DNA of 64,000 nt. It comes from Choanephora cucurbitarum (Eukaryota; Mucoromycota; Mucoromycetes; Mucorales; Choanephoraceae). The notes under the pieces were generated by a model. That model was not told the DNA's origin, made no database searches, and worked only from the letters and a program-made list of their open reading frames with translations. The DNA lies in NCBI GenBank assembly GCA_025331435.1, contig JAIWNI010000060.1, forward strand, positions 1 through 64,000, read 5' to 3'. How positions within the stretch are numbered: the first letter of the stretch is position 1; every line of letters begins with the position of its first letter. Made by a program: the position numbers and the translations under genes. Positions 25,154 through 38,364 of this stretch are shown in pieces.

Positions 25154-27260
25154 AAGGATTGGGGGTTTATCTTTACTTATTGGGTGGTATGAACAGGCTC
25201 ATTATACTTTTTTGTGGTCTTTGGCCTCCATCTATTTATAACTATTGTTATTACCACTATATGGTGGTAGCGTTATTTTGTTTTTATTTTTATTTTTTCC
25301 ATGATTTTCACCTCTATAGTGTAAAATACAATGATGAGCACAGTGGGTTTTTATGAGGCTGCTATGGATGTAATTAAATTCAATCAGCTTCAATCTCTAG
25401 TCAGAGCTGTGATTTGCAATGAGTTCTCTTTTATTCAAAAATGGTAGTTCACAATGAATGCACTTCCCCTGCCAAGGATCATGATCTGGGGTAGGATGTA
25501 TATGACAGCAATGGCAGAAGCATACCAGTCCACTGGATTTTTGGATACGAATCCATCAGCAAGCAAGAGGGTTGATGAAGAAGAAGGACAACAACAAAAA
25601 GAATTACTACTTGGGCTACCTTGTCCTCTAACCATCTTATTCATATATACGTTTGCAATATCTAGCGACATGCTCCTAAATTCAAATCAAACAAGATAGG
25701 CCACGGACGATTGAATGTCGTTTGATCAGGGATCAATGATTTTCTTTTTTTCTTTTTCTTTTTTTGCGGCCATTATGCTTTAGTGTGGATGCAAGTGCAT
25801 CATTCCGATTATTTTGATGATGATTGAAGATGTTGTTATAGGAGAGACATAATTAAATGCTCTAATGTTGGTCATCAAATTCAAGTTGTTTGGTTCAAAG
25901 TATTAGAGCAAAGAGAAACGACTCTGTTTGTTCTGGCACCTGCAGGTATTATTATACTAGCGAATGTTGCAATGATCCGATCCTTGGTTTGATATCAAAG
26001 ATCAAACCAAGTTGGCTATTCTTGACAACCATAGTTGCTATACGACTCTGTTTGTTGTTACAGTGCTTACTAAAGATACAAACGATATAATTGTATAGCA
26101 ATCTTGTTTAGTTGTGCTGCATTTGTTCACTGTTCCCTGTAGTGAATTTCATAATTATAGACAAAGCTTCTTCATACAATGCTACTTATCATGAGGTATG
26201 TTATAGTCAAGCTCTTTGTACTATCGCAATTGATAAATATGTTAGACGGAATTAACCCACAAAAGAAAGTAGAGACAAGGTCTTTGACAAAGCAGATAGT
26301 CATAATACTAATTGACGGGATATGGTTCCGCTACCTCTACTTAAACTAGATTTTGGCTGACTTGTATCAAATGAAGAGGATAGGTATCTGTAATGATGGT
26401 TGCTGATCAACATTATATGTAGCCAATAGATTTTGTCTGCTTTGTTTAACTTTACATTCTTGCATGATGTTCTTTGATTATGACTGCATTGGATTTGGTC
26501 ATCTTGACTTGCTGCTCACCTAAGTTGTATTCTTATACTCATCTGTGGATGGCATCAACACTACTGACCATTTCAATAGATAATAGGGGACAAGGCGTTT
26601 TTACCTCGAGCACTATCTAGTACACATTTATTTGAATTTACGGCTGCTGTGTTTCTTTTTCATTCCCTTTTCAAAAGCAAAAACGAAAATAGAAAAGAGG
26701 GGCTGGCTCGAGTCAAATATGAGATATAAAGAAATAAGAACAAGTGTAAAGAGTTGGCTGTTTTCACAACCTTGGCGAGAACGAAAGATCAGAGATATAT
26801 GAAGGGAGTACACACTCTTGGTTGGTTCGCTTCAACAACCACAGTTTCTTTGAAGAAGGACTTTTATTCGAATCCTTCAATTCCTGAGAAGAGGCATATA
26901 CATGAGATACTTTGGTATCTATTACTCTACACCATTCCGCCCCCACCAACACCAACACCAACATCACCGTTTCCTTTTCTTCTTCATCTTCTTCATCTTC
27001 TTCATCTTCTTCTCTTCCCTCAACGGATGAAGCAACAGAACTTGCATGTCTTTTCTTCTTCATTCGGCAGCATTCTAGTCTTTGCCACCATCAACACCAC
27101 ACTTCCTATCTCAGGCATCCCCAATCTGTTATTATAAAGGTTCGCTCTTGCCTGGGGTTTCAGATTATATGTAGACCGTTCCATTCTAATCCTTCGCCAA
27201 ACAAATCCGCCTACATCTCATTTACTCATCCAAACATAGGTAGCAAACTGAACAGGTCAG
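25154..27260. other. Spacer between inverted arms (copy 2)
   Basis: Same content and orientation as 5681-7790, with small indels. Confidence 0.8.
26174..26305 (+). pseudogene. Coding relic R1 in spacer (copy 2), frameshifted
   Basis: Same segment with an added A in GACGGAATTAACC and a missing C in AAAGCAGATAG, so the shared frame is broken. Confidence 0.4.
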
Positions 27261-27467
27261 TCTTTCCAAGTATAAGCAGTGTCGTTTATTCTTTGCTCTG
27301 CACTGCTTCCGTCTTCCGTTTTCTGCGTATGGGTATACGTACGGGTATGCGTGTGTTTGTGCGGTTTCTTTGTACGTAATTTGTCTTTCTGAGCTACCCC
27401 CCCCCCCTTTTTTTCTTTCTTGACTTGACTTGATCTAATAAGATTTTACTAAGAACAAAGCTTTTTA

Positions 27468-27516
<49 letters not shown>
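27468..27516 (-). repeat. CAACAG hexamer tract, short (copy 2 right arm)
   Basis: About 49 bp. Confidence 0.9.
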
Positions 27517-28006
27517 AATCGCATACTCACAGCTTCAACCACTCAAGGAATCAAATACCCAACTAATCAACCATCCAGCGGATTTACTTTCCAAAGCTTG
27601 TCAGGCAACTTCTTTTGATAACATAAAGCACACAGGCAGAAGAAGTGATGTCTTGCACAGTATTCTGGGGTAGCAGAAGCTGCTTTAGACTATTCACTGT
27701 TCTTTGTTCTTCATTCTTTTCTACCTATTTCCATTTCCATTTCCATTTCCATTTCCATTTCCATTTCCACCTTCATTTTCATTTTCATTGTTATAAATAA
27801 TACAGTATCCATAAATATAAGCACATATGTATACATATATATGTAAAACTAAAGAAAGGTGCACGAAGAGCTAGAGAGGCAATCATACACGATTCAAGTC
27901 CATATATAGGGTGTGTGAATATACATAAGTGCAAATATAGATAGACACTTGTACATAAGTGTGTGTTTGTGCGTATCTAAATGCTGTTGCAAATAGAGCA
28001 TCGGTA

Positions 28007-28042
<36 letters not shown>

Positions 28043-28981
28043 CAAATGCTATTGCAAATGAGTGTCAGCCGAATAGGTTGCCAGGTATATATAGATAGAA
28101 AAAAAAAAGGTTGCTGATTTATCATGCTTCATACCTCATTCATATAGCTCATCAGCAAAACTATACAAACAAGTAATCGTTCTCTCTCAGTACTTTCGCA
28201 TCAAGCACAATATAAAATATGCAAAAGTCCTCGCGATGCCTTAGACAGACATAACTTCTGATCCTGGGTTGTTGTGCGCGGACAAGACGGAAGTAGCGAT
28301 CAGCTTTCTACCCCATCCCTGTTGGTGTCCAGAGAAAAAAAAAGCACTTGCAAAGTTGCACGGTCAATGCAAATGCTCGCGATGCCTTGGACAGACATAA
28401 CTCCCAACCGAAAGTGTTTAGTGCCTAGACTGGACAGATGGTAGCAGTCGGTAACCTACTCTGTCATCTTCAGTTAGTAATAATATACATACATACGCGT
28501 AAAAGAACACATACACACATATACAAAACCTTCCTTTCTTACTTGCAAAGTAGCACAGCCAATACAAGCATTCGAATCGTATTTCGCCATTAAACACATC
28601 CTAAGACAAGATTGACCTAATCAGTGACAACGACTTGACCTTTTTTTTTCTCTCTCTCTTCAGATGCCCTAAAAGAACAAAAGTAGAGTAGAGTAGGTAA
28701 AAAAGAGCCCAAAAACTCCTATAACTGATACATGATATGATAGAAAAGTAGATATCCTCCTTCGACCACAAACAGCTCCATACAAGTACAAAAGACAAGT
28801 ACAGAAGTAAGTGATGCGAAGATGAGGGGGGATAAAACAGTTCACCAGAAGAAAAAAAAACTATTCAAAGAAAGATAGAAGCCATACACATATAGTCTCT
28901 TACACCACACGCAACACACACGCTGACACAGAGACATACAAGCATACAACTCTTTCTCCTCCTTCAAAGTAGCTAGTAGCT

Positions 28982-29455
28982 TCTAAAAGTTCGCCACGCT
29001 TTCAGACGTTCCCTCTGAATCAAGACTAACCGATAGTCAAGACCATATAGCTTCTAAAAGTTTGCCACGCTTTCAGATGTTCCCTTGGAATCAAGACCTG
29101 CCGATGGCCAAGACCCTATGGCGACTAAAAGTTCGCTACGCTTTTAGTGGTTATCTCCTTTTCTGTAGGAATTAATGAAGTTGACGACTCTTCAGAAATC
29201 CTCATCGTCCAACCCAAGAAGTTCATGACGCTTCAAGGATCTTCGTGATGTAGCTTCAAGACCTCAGGCCCCTTGAGATCAAGAGCTAAACTAAACCCTT
29301 TTGCGTTTTCATAGAAGTTAACCACGCTCCTATGTATCTGCCAGAAGTTCACCACGCTTCTAACAGTCGCAAGCTTTTTTTTTTTTTAGAAGTTGACTAG
29401 GCTTCTATATATTTGTTTCATAATCTACCAGAAGTTTTCCAGGCTTCCAGTAGTC

Positions 29456-29490
<35 letters not shown>

Positions 29491-29713
29491 CTTGACCGCC
29501 AAATAGAACTAGATTCCAGATCGTCACCCAGAGATTCTCGAACTAGATGGACAGTCTTTTTCTTTTTTAGAAGTTTGCCAGGCTTCTATATCATATTATC
29601 TGTTTTCACAAGAAGTTCGCTACGCTTCAAGTGTTGCAAGCTCTTTTAGAAGTTGACCAGACTTCTATGTATTTGTTTCATAATCTACCAGAAGTTTCCC
29701 AGGCTTCCAGTAG
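28982..29713 (-). repeat. Short-hairpin array, 13 hairpins (copy 2 right arm)
   Basis: Reverse-complement copy of the array at 22651-23379. Confidence 0.85.
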
Positions 29714-30473
29714 TTGCAAGCTTTTGTTTGAAAAGGAGAATATGGAAGAAAAGAACCCAAAAAAAAAATTGGATAGAACACCCTGGTGTAACCACGACTG
29801 AGGCTGGTGAAAATTTCGCGTCGACGTAATTGGCCGGAATTTATGTTACGTAGTTCTAGAAAATCAAAAAATGGATCTGAGTTCTATTTTGTATTTTGTA
29901 TTTTGTATTTTTTTCTTTTTTTTCTTTCGTACCTCTAAAGCTGTGAAGATCATTTCGCTTGCCTTTGTGTCTTGCTGTGAATCCAAAAATAGCTTATTTG
30001 TCTATCAACAGTGCGTCTAGTCCATTTTGCAGGCCACAGTGAAAAGAAGGATTGACACAATCAAACAGAAGGCTACAGATGCAAATAAAGTAAGGATCAA
30101 GGCTTCTTGTGAGTTGCACACATAGCGTTGCCAGAGTTTCGTGCTTTTTTTCTTCTCTCTTTTTTTTTTCTTCTTCTTTCTTTTTCTCCTCCTCTCTTCC
30201 TAGTCAAATAGTACTTTTGGTAAATGCCTAATCAAAGATTGTTTCTCTGAATGAAGCCTAAACATTCTTTATCATAGTTATTTTTTACCACAATTTTTAA
30301 TGTATTTTTTTTTTATTTTAGCTCCTTTTTTTTTCAGGAAGAAACAATCAATTTCAACTACACAACAACTGTTTGTTCTTGCGCAAAACGTATATAGGGA
30401 ACAGAAACTAGAGACTAAAAAATTGCCCTTTCTTACCATCCTCATCCTCATTCTCATCCTCTTAGATCAGACC

Positions 30474-30526
30474 TAAAAGATAAAAGATAAAAGATAAAAG
30501 ATAAAAGATAAAAGATAAAAGATAAA
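30474..30526 (+). repeat. AAAAGAT heptamer tract, 7 units (copy 2)
   Basis: Longest of the three copies. Confidence 0.85.
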
Positions 30527-31109
30527 AAAAAGCAATAGTCTACTTGCTTTTCTAGTATCCGTTTCCTCTTTCACATCGACTATAGAGGAGACTTGTGACA
30601 CTCAAAGAGTATAATAAAAGGAAAAAAAAAGCCTAGTCTAAGCTATGTTAAAGTTCATATGAAATCACAATCCAATTGGGATAGATTATGGCATTTTGAT
30701 ATATTTAAAATAAGATGTAACAAGGAAGACAAAAGCAAATGCTTGACATTGATTATAGTTTTATTTGGTTAGACAAAGTATTAGGGAAAAGATTAGAGGA
30801 AGAAAATAATAAGAAGTGTTCTATCTACTCTGACTTTTACAAGTGTATGTATAGTACAGGATGCCATGATGGTTTCATCTTTGATTGCAATTCAAGCAAA
30901 CTATTGTTGATAGCCATTGCCGCTATATGCAGTTGATTGTTATTGGGGTGATCATAAATTATACAGATGGTGTATTTGTAGTTGTAATTTGATTTAGCTT
31001 TGCTCTATTCATAGCTGTATTGACAGCTAGATTGACATTTGGATTGGCAGCTAGATTGACAGTTGGATTGATACTTGTTGTATAGTTGTACTTATATTTT
31101 TGTGTTATC

Positions 31110-31364
31110 ACTTACGATGAGACATGTTATGATCGAAATCTTGGCACTATCACGATTGATGAATATGCCAGATAGAGTAGCTTATATGAGAAGGTAAGGA
31201 CAAGAGTGCTATCAAAATTAGATCACCAAAGACACAAAGACGGTCTTGTTGCGTTTATTAGCAATAAAATCAAGATTTGCTTGACTAGAGAAACCACGAT
31301 TGCAAATTGGGTGAAGGAAACAGTAAGTCATCCTATTATAAACCAACTGCATCTCTGGCCTTGA
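31110..31364 (+). pseudogene. Coding relic R2 (copy 2)
   Basis: Same frame, same internal TAG and same terminal TGA as in copy 1. Confidence 0.5.
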
Positions 31365-31825
31365 ACCCAACATTATTAGTTCAGTTTTTTGGGCAGAAAG
31401 TCTAATCACATTGAAAGCTGAAGCGAAGGTAATTAAGATTATTTTGGGCGCGGCAAACAATCAAAATTGTCAAAGCGAAGGCAGGAAAACTCATTATAAA
31501 AATCTGTTTTGGATTTGTTCCACCTCTAAAAAATTGGATACTACTTTGATTGCTTTCAAGATATGAGAAGGAAGTGGAGTTACATTTTTAAATATCTATT
31601 CAGAAACAAAGTGCGGTAATGTTGAAGCTGTAAATCAAGATGAACTCCCTCATAAAATCCTGATTGCTTATTCATATCTCTGTTTTGAAAATTTAGACAA
31701 AAGAAAACGCAGCACCTATTTGGGAAGGACTTGTACCGACTCTTAGTTTTGATGAACTTTAGTTGCAGCCATTTGCTAACGATATGCTTCTATTGATAGG
31801 TTGCAGAGGTATAAATCGCAAGTGA

Positions 31826-31966
31826 CGCAGACCGCATGTAGCGCAGTGTGTTCAGTTGGAAGAAGAAGGTGCTGTTCCGAAGCTTTGGCGCGAGAGACAT
31901 CGAGATTGGAAGAATGAGTATAAGAGCCCACGACATGCAGCAAACACTGAACTCAAATATGTTTAG
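31826..31966 (+). pseudogene. Coding relic R3 (copy 2)
   Basis: Same as copy 1. Confidence 0.4.
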
Positions 31967-32493
31967 CGGAAAATCTTAATGTTGGTATCAGTGAGACGAT
32001 GAAAATGAGAAGAAGCAACACTGTTGCATGAATACAGCAGCAGCAGCCAATTTATTAGACCTGTTGCCTGTATGTATCCTTGAGTGAGTTAAAACTAGCT
32101 ACTCATGTATCATTTATCTTCTTGACCATGATAGCAATGGCAATCAGTCATGTTTATCAAAAATAGCAAAAATAAACAATGAAATTGCTCTAATGCCTTC
32201 TACTATAAAAATAAATCAATAAATAAAAGTAATGCCTCTTACTATAAACACACCTGTAAAGATCAGAATCAATAGAATCTTCCATCTTTTTTTCTTTCTC
32301 TAATCTTTTCCCTAATACTTTGACTTGACCAAATAAAATTGTAGAACCAGTCTCAAGCAGTTTACTTTCTGTCTCTCTTATCGCATCTTTCTTTCACCAT
32401 AACAAAAAGTCGCAAGAAGAATAAACAGGAAGAATGTCCTAATCTTCACATCCGTACTAAAGAAGCTTTTATTGATGAGTAACTCTTGCATCC

Positions 32494-33003
32494 ATGGAAT
32501 ATGTTCTCTGGCTGACAGATATTAGCCTTAGCGAGGCTTTCAGGTACTATCCCTTTAAGCAACTCCGAGACCAGCAAAAAACAATAATATCAACAGAGGT
32601 CATAGACTCAAGTCTGGCTTTTCAGCTATCGTATCATTTCAGAGGAAGAGCAGTTGGACTTGGGCTAGTGAAATGAAGCTGTCTAATTCTGAGCCTTCGC
32701 GCTCGTTAAGTAATGGATCGAAACTTTCATTGGAGTGTAAGAAGATGGTAGGTGAACAGACACTTAAAAAGCTCAATGAGTTCAAGATCGTTTGGTGTTG
32801 TTGTTCAAGACTATAAATACCAGGCGTCTATCGGTTATTTGAAGGAGAATGGTGTTTGTGTTTTTGCTGAAGAAGAATCTTTTTTGTTGGCCAAGACAAT
32901 AAACGGATTTCGGCTGAATTTGGACAATGGTGGAACAGAGCATGACAGGCTTAGCCAAAAAGTGGGAGATGAGAAGGTCTTCTTCCACGTGTCTTTGACA
33001 TAA
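32494..33003 (+). pseudogene. Decayed coding segment P3 (copy 2)
   Basis: It begins with an ATG frame of 60 codons (32494-32676) whose reading is smoother than in copy 1, then shifts frame. The end reads VFAEEESFLLAKTINGFRLN, a more natural sequence than in copy 1. At least two frameshifts interrupt it. Confidence 0.45.
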
Positions 33004-33951
33004 TTAATCAAACCAACAGCTGCTTGGCCCCTAAACGCTGCCCGGTGCTGGCACTCAATAAATTCCTTCTTTCTCCCTCTGTAATAATAAATAGTGTCTG
33101 TGAGCAGTATTTATTTAGCATGCTTTGTAGCAATCTAGTCCAGCCTTTTGAATACTTTTTTTATGCGCTAGAAAGTTGATGGATTGACTGAATTAGATTA
33201 GATGAAAACTTGCGTATTGTTATATTGTTCTTACTATGTATCTCATGTCTTCTTTCGAAAACAATAAGTCACACCCTTATTGACCTTACTCTGGATTACT
33301 CGATCAGAAAAAAAGCAGATGTCTTATCAAGCGAGCACTAACAGCTTGTTTATTCATCATTGCTAATCACAAACAGTTTTCTTTGTTAAAAAGTATTGCT
33401 TTTAGTTGGATATGTTGCTCTTACAGATTGCATGTCCTTTGAGGAAATCCAGTTTGAAGCTAACACCAATTACCACACTTTTGTGATCAAATCAACTAGC
33501 ACTAATGCTTATTTTGGACGTTTAGTCAAAGAGAGCTAGCCTGTCTTAACAACAAAAAAGCAGAAAAAAAAAGGTCAAGAAGGAGAGAAAGAACAGATCT
33601 AATAATTTGTATTACAATAAAAGAAACATAATCAATCCCAATGACCATGGCTACTAGTCAACAGCACAAATATTTTACTGGTAATGTATTTGTTCAATCT
33701 TGCTTTACCTGTCATGCATGCCTTTTGGGGTTTGTCCTGAGATGTCATGTTTATCCTCAATCCTAATCCAGAAAGCAGCGGAAATGGTTGTGGCAGGCTT
33801 TATATATATATATGAAGATGAGTTTGCTTGTCACCATAGGAACAGAGAAAGCAAGTAAGGTTGTTAACTATTGCCAGTACAAAAAAAAGAGAGAAAATCT
33901 CACTTTCATATCCCCCAAAATAAGAGAAAGATGATTCAATTTGACTATATT

Positions 33952-34025
33952 TGAAAGAGAAGGAAAGAGAAAGAGAAAGAGAAAGAGAAAGAGAAAAGAG
34001 AGGAAAGAGAAAGAGAGAGAGAGGA

Positions 34026-34059
<34 letters not shown>

Positions 34060-34084
34060 AGAGAGAGATAGAAGAGAGAGAGAA
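33952..34084 (+). repeat. Purine (GA-rich) tract, ~130 bp (copy 2)
   Basis: Shorter allele of the tract at 14689-14983. Confidence 0.9.
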
Positions 34085-34173
34085 ACTCAGACCAAACCCA
34101 AGATCCTTACCAAACAAGCTTTTGCTATTTCTAAAAAAAGAAAAAAAAAGTATTTCGAGGATTCAAACAATGA

Positions 34174-34296
34174 CATTCATTCACACTCATTCACACTCAT
34201 TCACACTCATTCACACTCATTCACACTCATTCACACTCATTCACACTCATTCACACTCATTCACACTCATTCACACTCATTCACCACTCATTCACA
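34174..34296 (+). repeat. ACTCATTCAC decamer array (copy 2)
   Basis: About 12 units, with the interruption at a different position (near 34284). Confidence 0.9.
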
Positions 34297-35307
34297 TTGA
34301 GCACTTGAATTTCAGTTACGATGACATCAGTTCATACCGACAGATCACAATTTGAAAGCCAATCTTCTCTTGAATAACAATGGCACAGTGCTCATAGAAA
34401 TGGATTGCCTTTAGTTTCAATCCCCTCAGATTAGATTTTAGCGTGAATGAACAAATCGTTTTCATCCTAAGCTTCCTTTTCATTTTAGAGAGAAGAGAGG
34501 TTTATAATCACAAATCTAACTTATGAAGTTGTGTTCTCCTTTACAGCGTTGAGGACCATAGCTGACATAAGTGTCCAATGTTAGGCGCAAAGTCAAAGAA
34601 TTTTATGTAGAACAGCAAGTCATGGTTTACGTGACTTATATTGGCATTAGATCACAAAGGGTCCACGTTTCAGATGCTATCGTTGATGCTTAATGTTAAC
34701 TAAACAATCTTGTCCTTGTTTTTTTTTGGGGTAGCTTATTACTATTATTATTACTATTGCAATTAACATGAAGTCCACATCAGCTGAATCAAGATCTTAC
34801 TGTGATAAATAAACTTTTAAACGATAAAAACAACAATGCAATATACGTTTCATAGAAGTGGTTTGTTCTCTGCAGACCATCTACACAATAGATGGCAGAC
34901 ATAGAGATAGATTGGCTAACTACTGACAATTGCTAATAGTGTCACAAACGTTAAAAAGCCCTCTTAGAGATGCATGTGCTATTTATGATTAGGGTTAATA
35001 AACAAAAAAAAAAAGGAAAATAGATAGCTCCTTAGAATCGAAATACTTTTATTGATTTAATAACGATCTAACAAATTGTGTTCTATTGGCCATCATTTGA
35101 TTCAGAAACTAAGGTACTTCTTACAATACTGAAATACATCGTGTCGTTGTTTGTAGCTCTATGCGCAGGCACAGCAAGCCTTCGTGAAACTAAAGATTCA
35201 GAATAAAGAATGAATACACTGAAATCACTGTATGGCTGAGGTTAGCTGGCTTGGGTCGATTGATGCTTGCGTAGAGTCTTTAATAGAGGAAATTACAGAA
35301 TGACTAA

Positions 35308-36422
35308 TTATATAAAATGCCTTCTCAATAAAACCACCATGATGCTATGACAAAAAAAAAAACTTGTAGGATATATTACCGGAAGATCAGTTGAAGGGTT
35401 TATTCTATCTGAAAGAATAACATTAGCTTCTTGTTTTTTTTTTGCCTTGTTTCGAAAGCTCAAAATTTCAATACATTTAGCTAAATAGCTTTGAATGAGA
35501 GATTGATCCCTAATTCTGCCTTCATTTATCATGCTCAATGTACGCAGCAACTATTTATTGTTCATACACAGACGGTGACTGATCAAATACTCTTCCTGAT
35601 TCAACTGCCATATGAGAGGAACCACTGCTGAATTTAGGTCGAGTAGAATGAGAAGAGGAAGAAGAATTAGATCGGTTGGTTTGATTGGATGTACCTTTTA
35701 CTGATTTCAATGTCAACGTATCGCTTTCTTTACTCTATTGATCACTTATACGATGAATATCATTCGACATATTCCTGCTGGCCCTTTTCATCTTCATTTG
35801 CTTTTCTGTCCAGTACTCAGCCAAGGTCTGGTTACTTTTTTAAATATACCATTTGACAAAAAAGCTTCGACTATTTCTCATCAGACGAAACAAGCCAAAG
35901 ATTAGTCTCGCCCAATGATCCTGACAAAAGACTTGTAATAGAAGCATCGCTGAAACAACTACCGCCTCTTCTTTGATGTGGTCTCTTGACTGAATGGTGA
36001 CAAGAAGATCCAATCATTGCTTTATTTTCTTATTCTATGGTGTGACCGGAATTAAATGAACAATAAGAACAGCCTTCTTCATTGTCACCTACATGATTTC
36101 CTGAATCCTCAGGCTCAACCACACCTGTTCGCATCTCCAACATTTGAAGCATTTGATCTGTTATACCACTGTCTAAAATAAATGCTACTACATCTCTTAA
36201 ACTTGCCCAAAGGAGCATCATCTGATGGTCTCGGGGCTTATATTCCAAATCATCTTGTGTAAGTAGATTGACTCTCAGATAGACAAAGATAAGATTATCA
36301 GAAAGTCGAAAGATAATCGGACACATGGATTTAGTAGCACGCTTACTCTTGAGAGAGAGACTATCATAAGCACAATGTTTCAAGGTAATATCAGTAAACA
36401 ACAGAATGACAATGCCTGACAT
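35308..36422 (-). pseudogene. Decayed multi-part coding region P2 (copy 2)
   Basis: Read on the minus strand from ATG at 36422: a 130-codon frame (including RLSDNLIFVYLRVNLLTQDD and a Glu-rich end) stops at TAA, then the same frame continues as SDASITSLLSGSLGETNLWL to a TAG. A +1 frame follows with NQTLAEYWTEKQMKMKR, one internal TAG and a Ser-rich tract (SNSSSSSHSTRPKFSSGSSH). A plausible 40-nt intron (GTATTTG to AATAG, phase 0) then leads into INEGRIRDQSLIQSYLAKCI. The composition is clearly protein-like, but at least two in-frame stops and one shift remain, so I call it a pseudogene. The family is not recognised. Confidence 0.5.
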
Positions 36423-36574
36423 TCACGCAGCATTTGAAAAGAAACAACTGCTGTAAGCAAGCAAGAACACAGGGCGTAGTTCAATGCTTGGAATGTAATG
36501 ATTGTCCTAATCATCTGAAGCTATTTATGTACATGATCCAAGTAGTTTTGTTTATCGCTTGACAAGCTATTATC

Positions 36575-36709
36575 CTGGATCCAGATAAGATAGAACAAGA
36601 TGAAAACTATTGGAATGCGTTGCTGCTAAACACTCTATCTATCATGCAGAACAACAAGAGTAGGCTTGTAGAAAACAACAAGTTATATGTTGATCAATAT
36701 ACATCATAA
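36575..36709 (+). pseudogene. Coding relic R4 (copy 2)
   Basis: Same frame and stop as copy 1. Confidence 0.35.
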
Positions 36710-36978
36710 CTTTTAGTAATACTTTTCTTCTCTCTGAGCACAAGTACCAACAAGTCTCCAACTGCCATGATCAAGCAACTTGTTCGTATCCCATTCCACA
36801 TCTGGTCTCTGTTCAATTCAGTGTGTTCCGTTTTCATATATCTCTTTTATACTTCTGCCTCTTGAGTTTCTATTCGTATCGTCTGGTTTACATTTCATCC
36901 ACACTCGACGCAGAATTCCTTCATGTCTAGTCATCATGTGTTTTCCAATATCTTATCTTTAATGTCCATAATTTGTCA

Positions 36979-37153
36979 TTCGACACTCGACACTCGACAT
37001 TCGACACTCGACATTCGACACTCGACATTCGACATTCGACACTCGACACTCGACATTCGACACTCGACATTCGACATTCGACACTCGACACTCGACATTC
37101 GACACTCGACACTCGACACTCGACACTCGACACTCGACACTCGACACTCGACC
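36979..37153 (+). repeat. Two-variant heptamer array, 25 units (copy 2)
   Basis: Identical to 17874-18048. Confidence 0.95.
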
Positions 37154-38028
37154 TTTTGTATTCAACTTGTCAGCGCAACCTGCCTTTCCTCCCATCTACC
37201 CGATATTTGCCACAAAAGCATCTTCAACTTGTCCAGGAGCCAATCGCTTGCTTATCTGACTCTTTCCTTTTTGTCCCATATAGTCTTCACTTCTGCACTA
37301 ACACAATATGCTGAGGTCATCTTCATCTTCTTCTTTGTCGACCGGCTATACGATCAGTAGACTTTCAACTCCAACTCATAGAGCAAGGACAGAAGAGCAT
37401 CATTCTACTCTAGCTTTTTCCTCTTCTAATTGGTCGGATTTTGCATGTTGTTGAAAAGAAAGAGAAGAGAAGAGATAGATGTTGTTGTTAATACGAAGCA
37501 GAAAGTGGAACAACAACAATAGCATTATTATCATCATCAAAAAAATAGAAACCATGCATACTGAACTGGAACTTAAAAAAAGAAAGAATAAATACTCGTT
37601 TAAAGAAATGCAATTTCAATGCCTTTAAAAAGGGATGCCATCTACTATGGTAGTTTGTGCACTTTTTTTATGGTAGCTCAATGTCAAATAAGCAACAGTA
37701 GACAGGAAGATGGTTCATTTGGTCTGAACAAAGTATGATCACATACCAGTGCTTTTCGTAGTCATTTTAGATGCAGATAGCAAGCTTGTTCTTTAATATG
37801 TCCATTATTCTTGCTCTCGCTTGTGGATATTGATCTCATCTTTGTTATTTTTTATTGTATCTTGCAAGTAGACACTAGTGTGAAACATAAAAAAAAGAAA
37901 AAGAAAAAAACTACTACATCAGTGGATATAACTAGGTACTAACTGAATGCATTGCAAAGATAGGTACAAGATAATGAACAATTGTTTTATTTGGGAATGC
38001 GATAACATGATTAAGGATGAAAGCGTGT

Positions 38029-38289
38029 TTAGCGATCTGATTGGTCGTCTTGAGTAACTAAATGATTATCATTTCCAGACTTAATAGCTATATGAAGCAG
38101 TTAGTATATCATGCATACAGCGCATAGTAACAATGACTTACTCTTGTCACTGCCAAGAATATTGTTTGGACTGACAACATTGAGATCCGTAATGTCAACC
38201 TTGCGGAGGAGGGCAGCGTCACCAGGAACAGCAGCAACAAAAGCGGTCATGGCGAAAATAGCAGAGATGAAGAGAGTGGTGCGAACCAT
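38029..38289 (-). CDS. Small secreted protein, 68 aa, two exons
   Basis: Model: exon 1 38142-38289, intron 38088-38141 (54 nt, GTAAGT donor, ACTAACT branch-like site, ATATAG acceptor), exon 2 38029-38087 ending in TAA; 207 nt in total, in frame. The first ~21 residues are a clear signal peptide: MVRT, then a hydrophobic core (LFISAIFAMTAFVAAV) and an AVPGDA cleavage-like region. The mature part is about 47 residues, acidic and polar, without cysteines, beginning AALLRKVDITDLNVVSPNNI. A TATA box lies 68 nt upstream of the ATG. It is the best-supported gene inside the repeat unit and is duplicated with it. Function unknown; secretion is inferred from the signal peptide only. Confidence 0.75.
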
Positions 38290-38356
38290 TTTAATGACTG
38301 ACTAAGAGAGGTTGATAGAGAATAAAGAGAAAGAGATTGTAGCAACAAAAGGCTGC

Positions 38357-38364
38357 TTTATATA
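38357..38364 (-). promoter_or_regulatory. TATA box of the small secreted-protein gene (copy 2)
   Basis: Minus strand reads TATATAAA, 68 nt upstream of the ATG at 38289, a suitable spacing for transcription start in a fungal gene. Confidence 0.55.

Larger units (their letters stand above)
27261..29990 (-). repeat. Long inverted repeat, right arm (copy 2)
   Basis: Pairs with 22373-25153. It carries the longest GCTT run in the window (about 29456-29491) and a short CAACAG tract. Confidence 0.95.
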
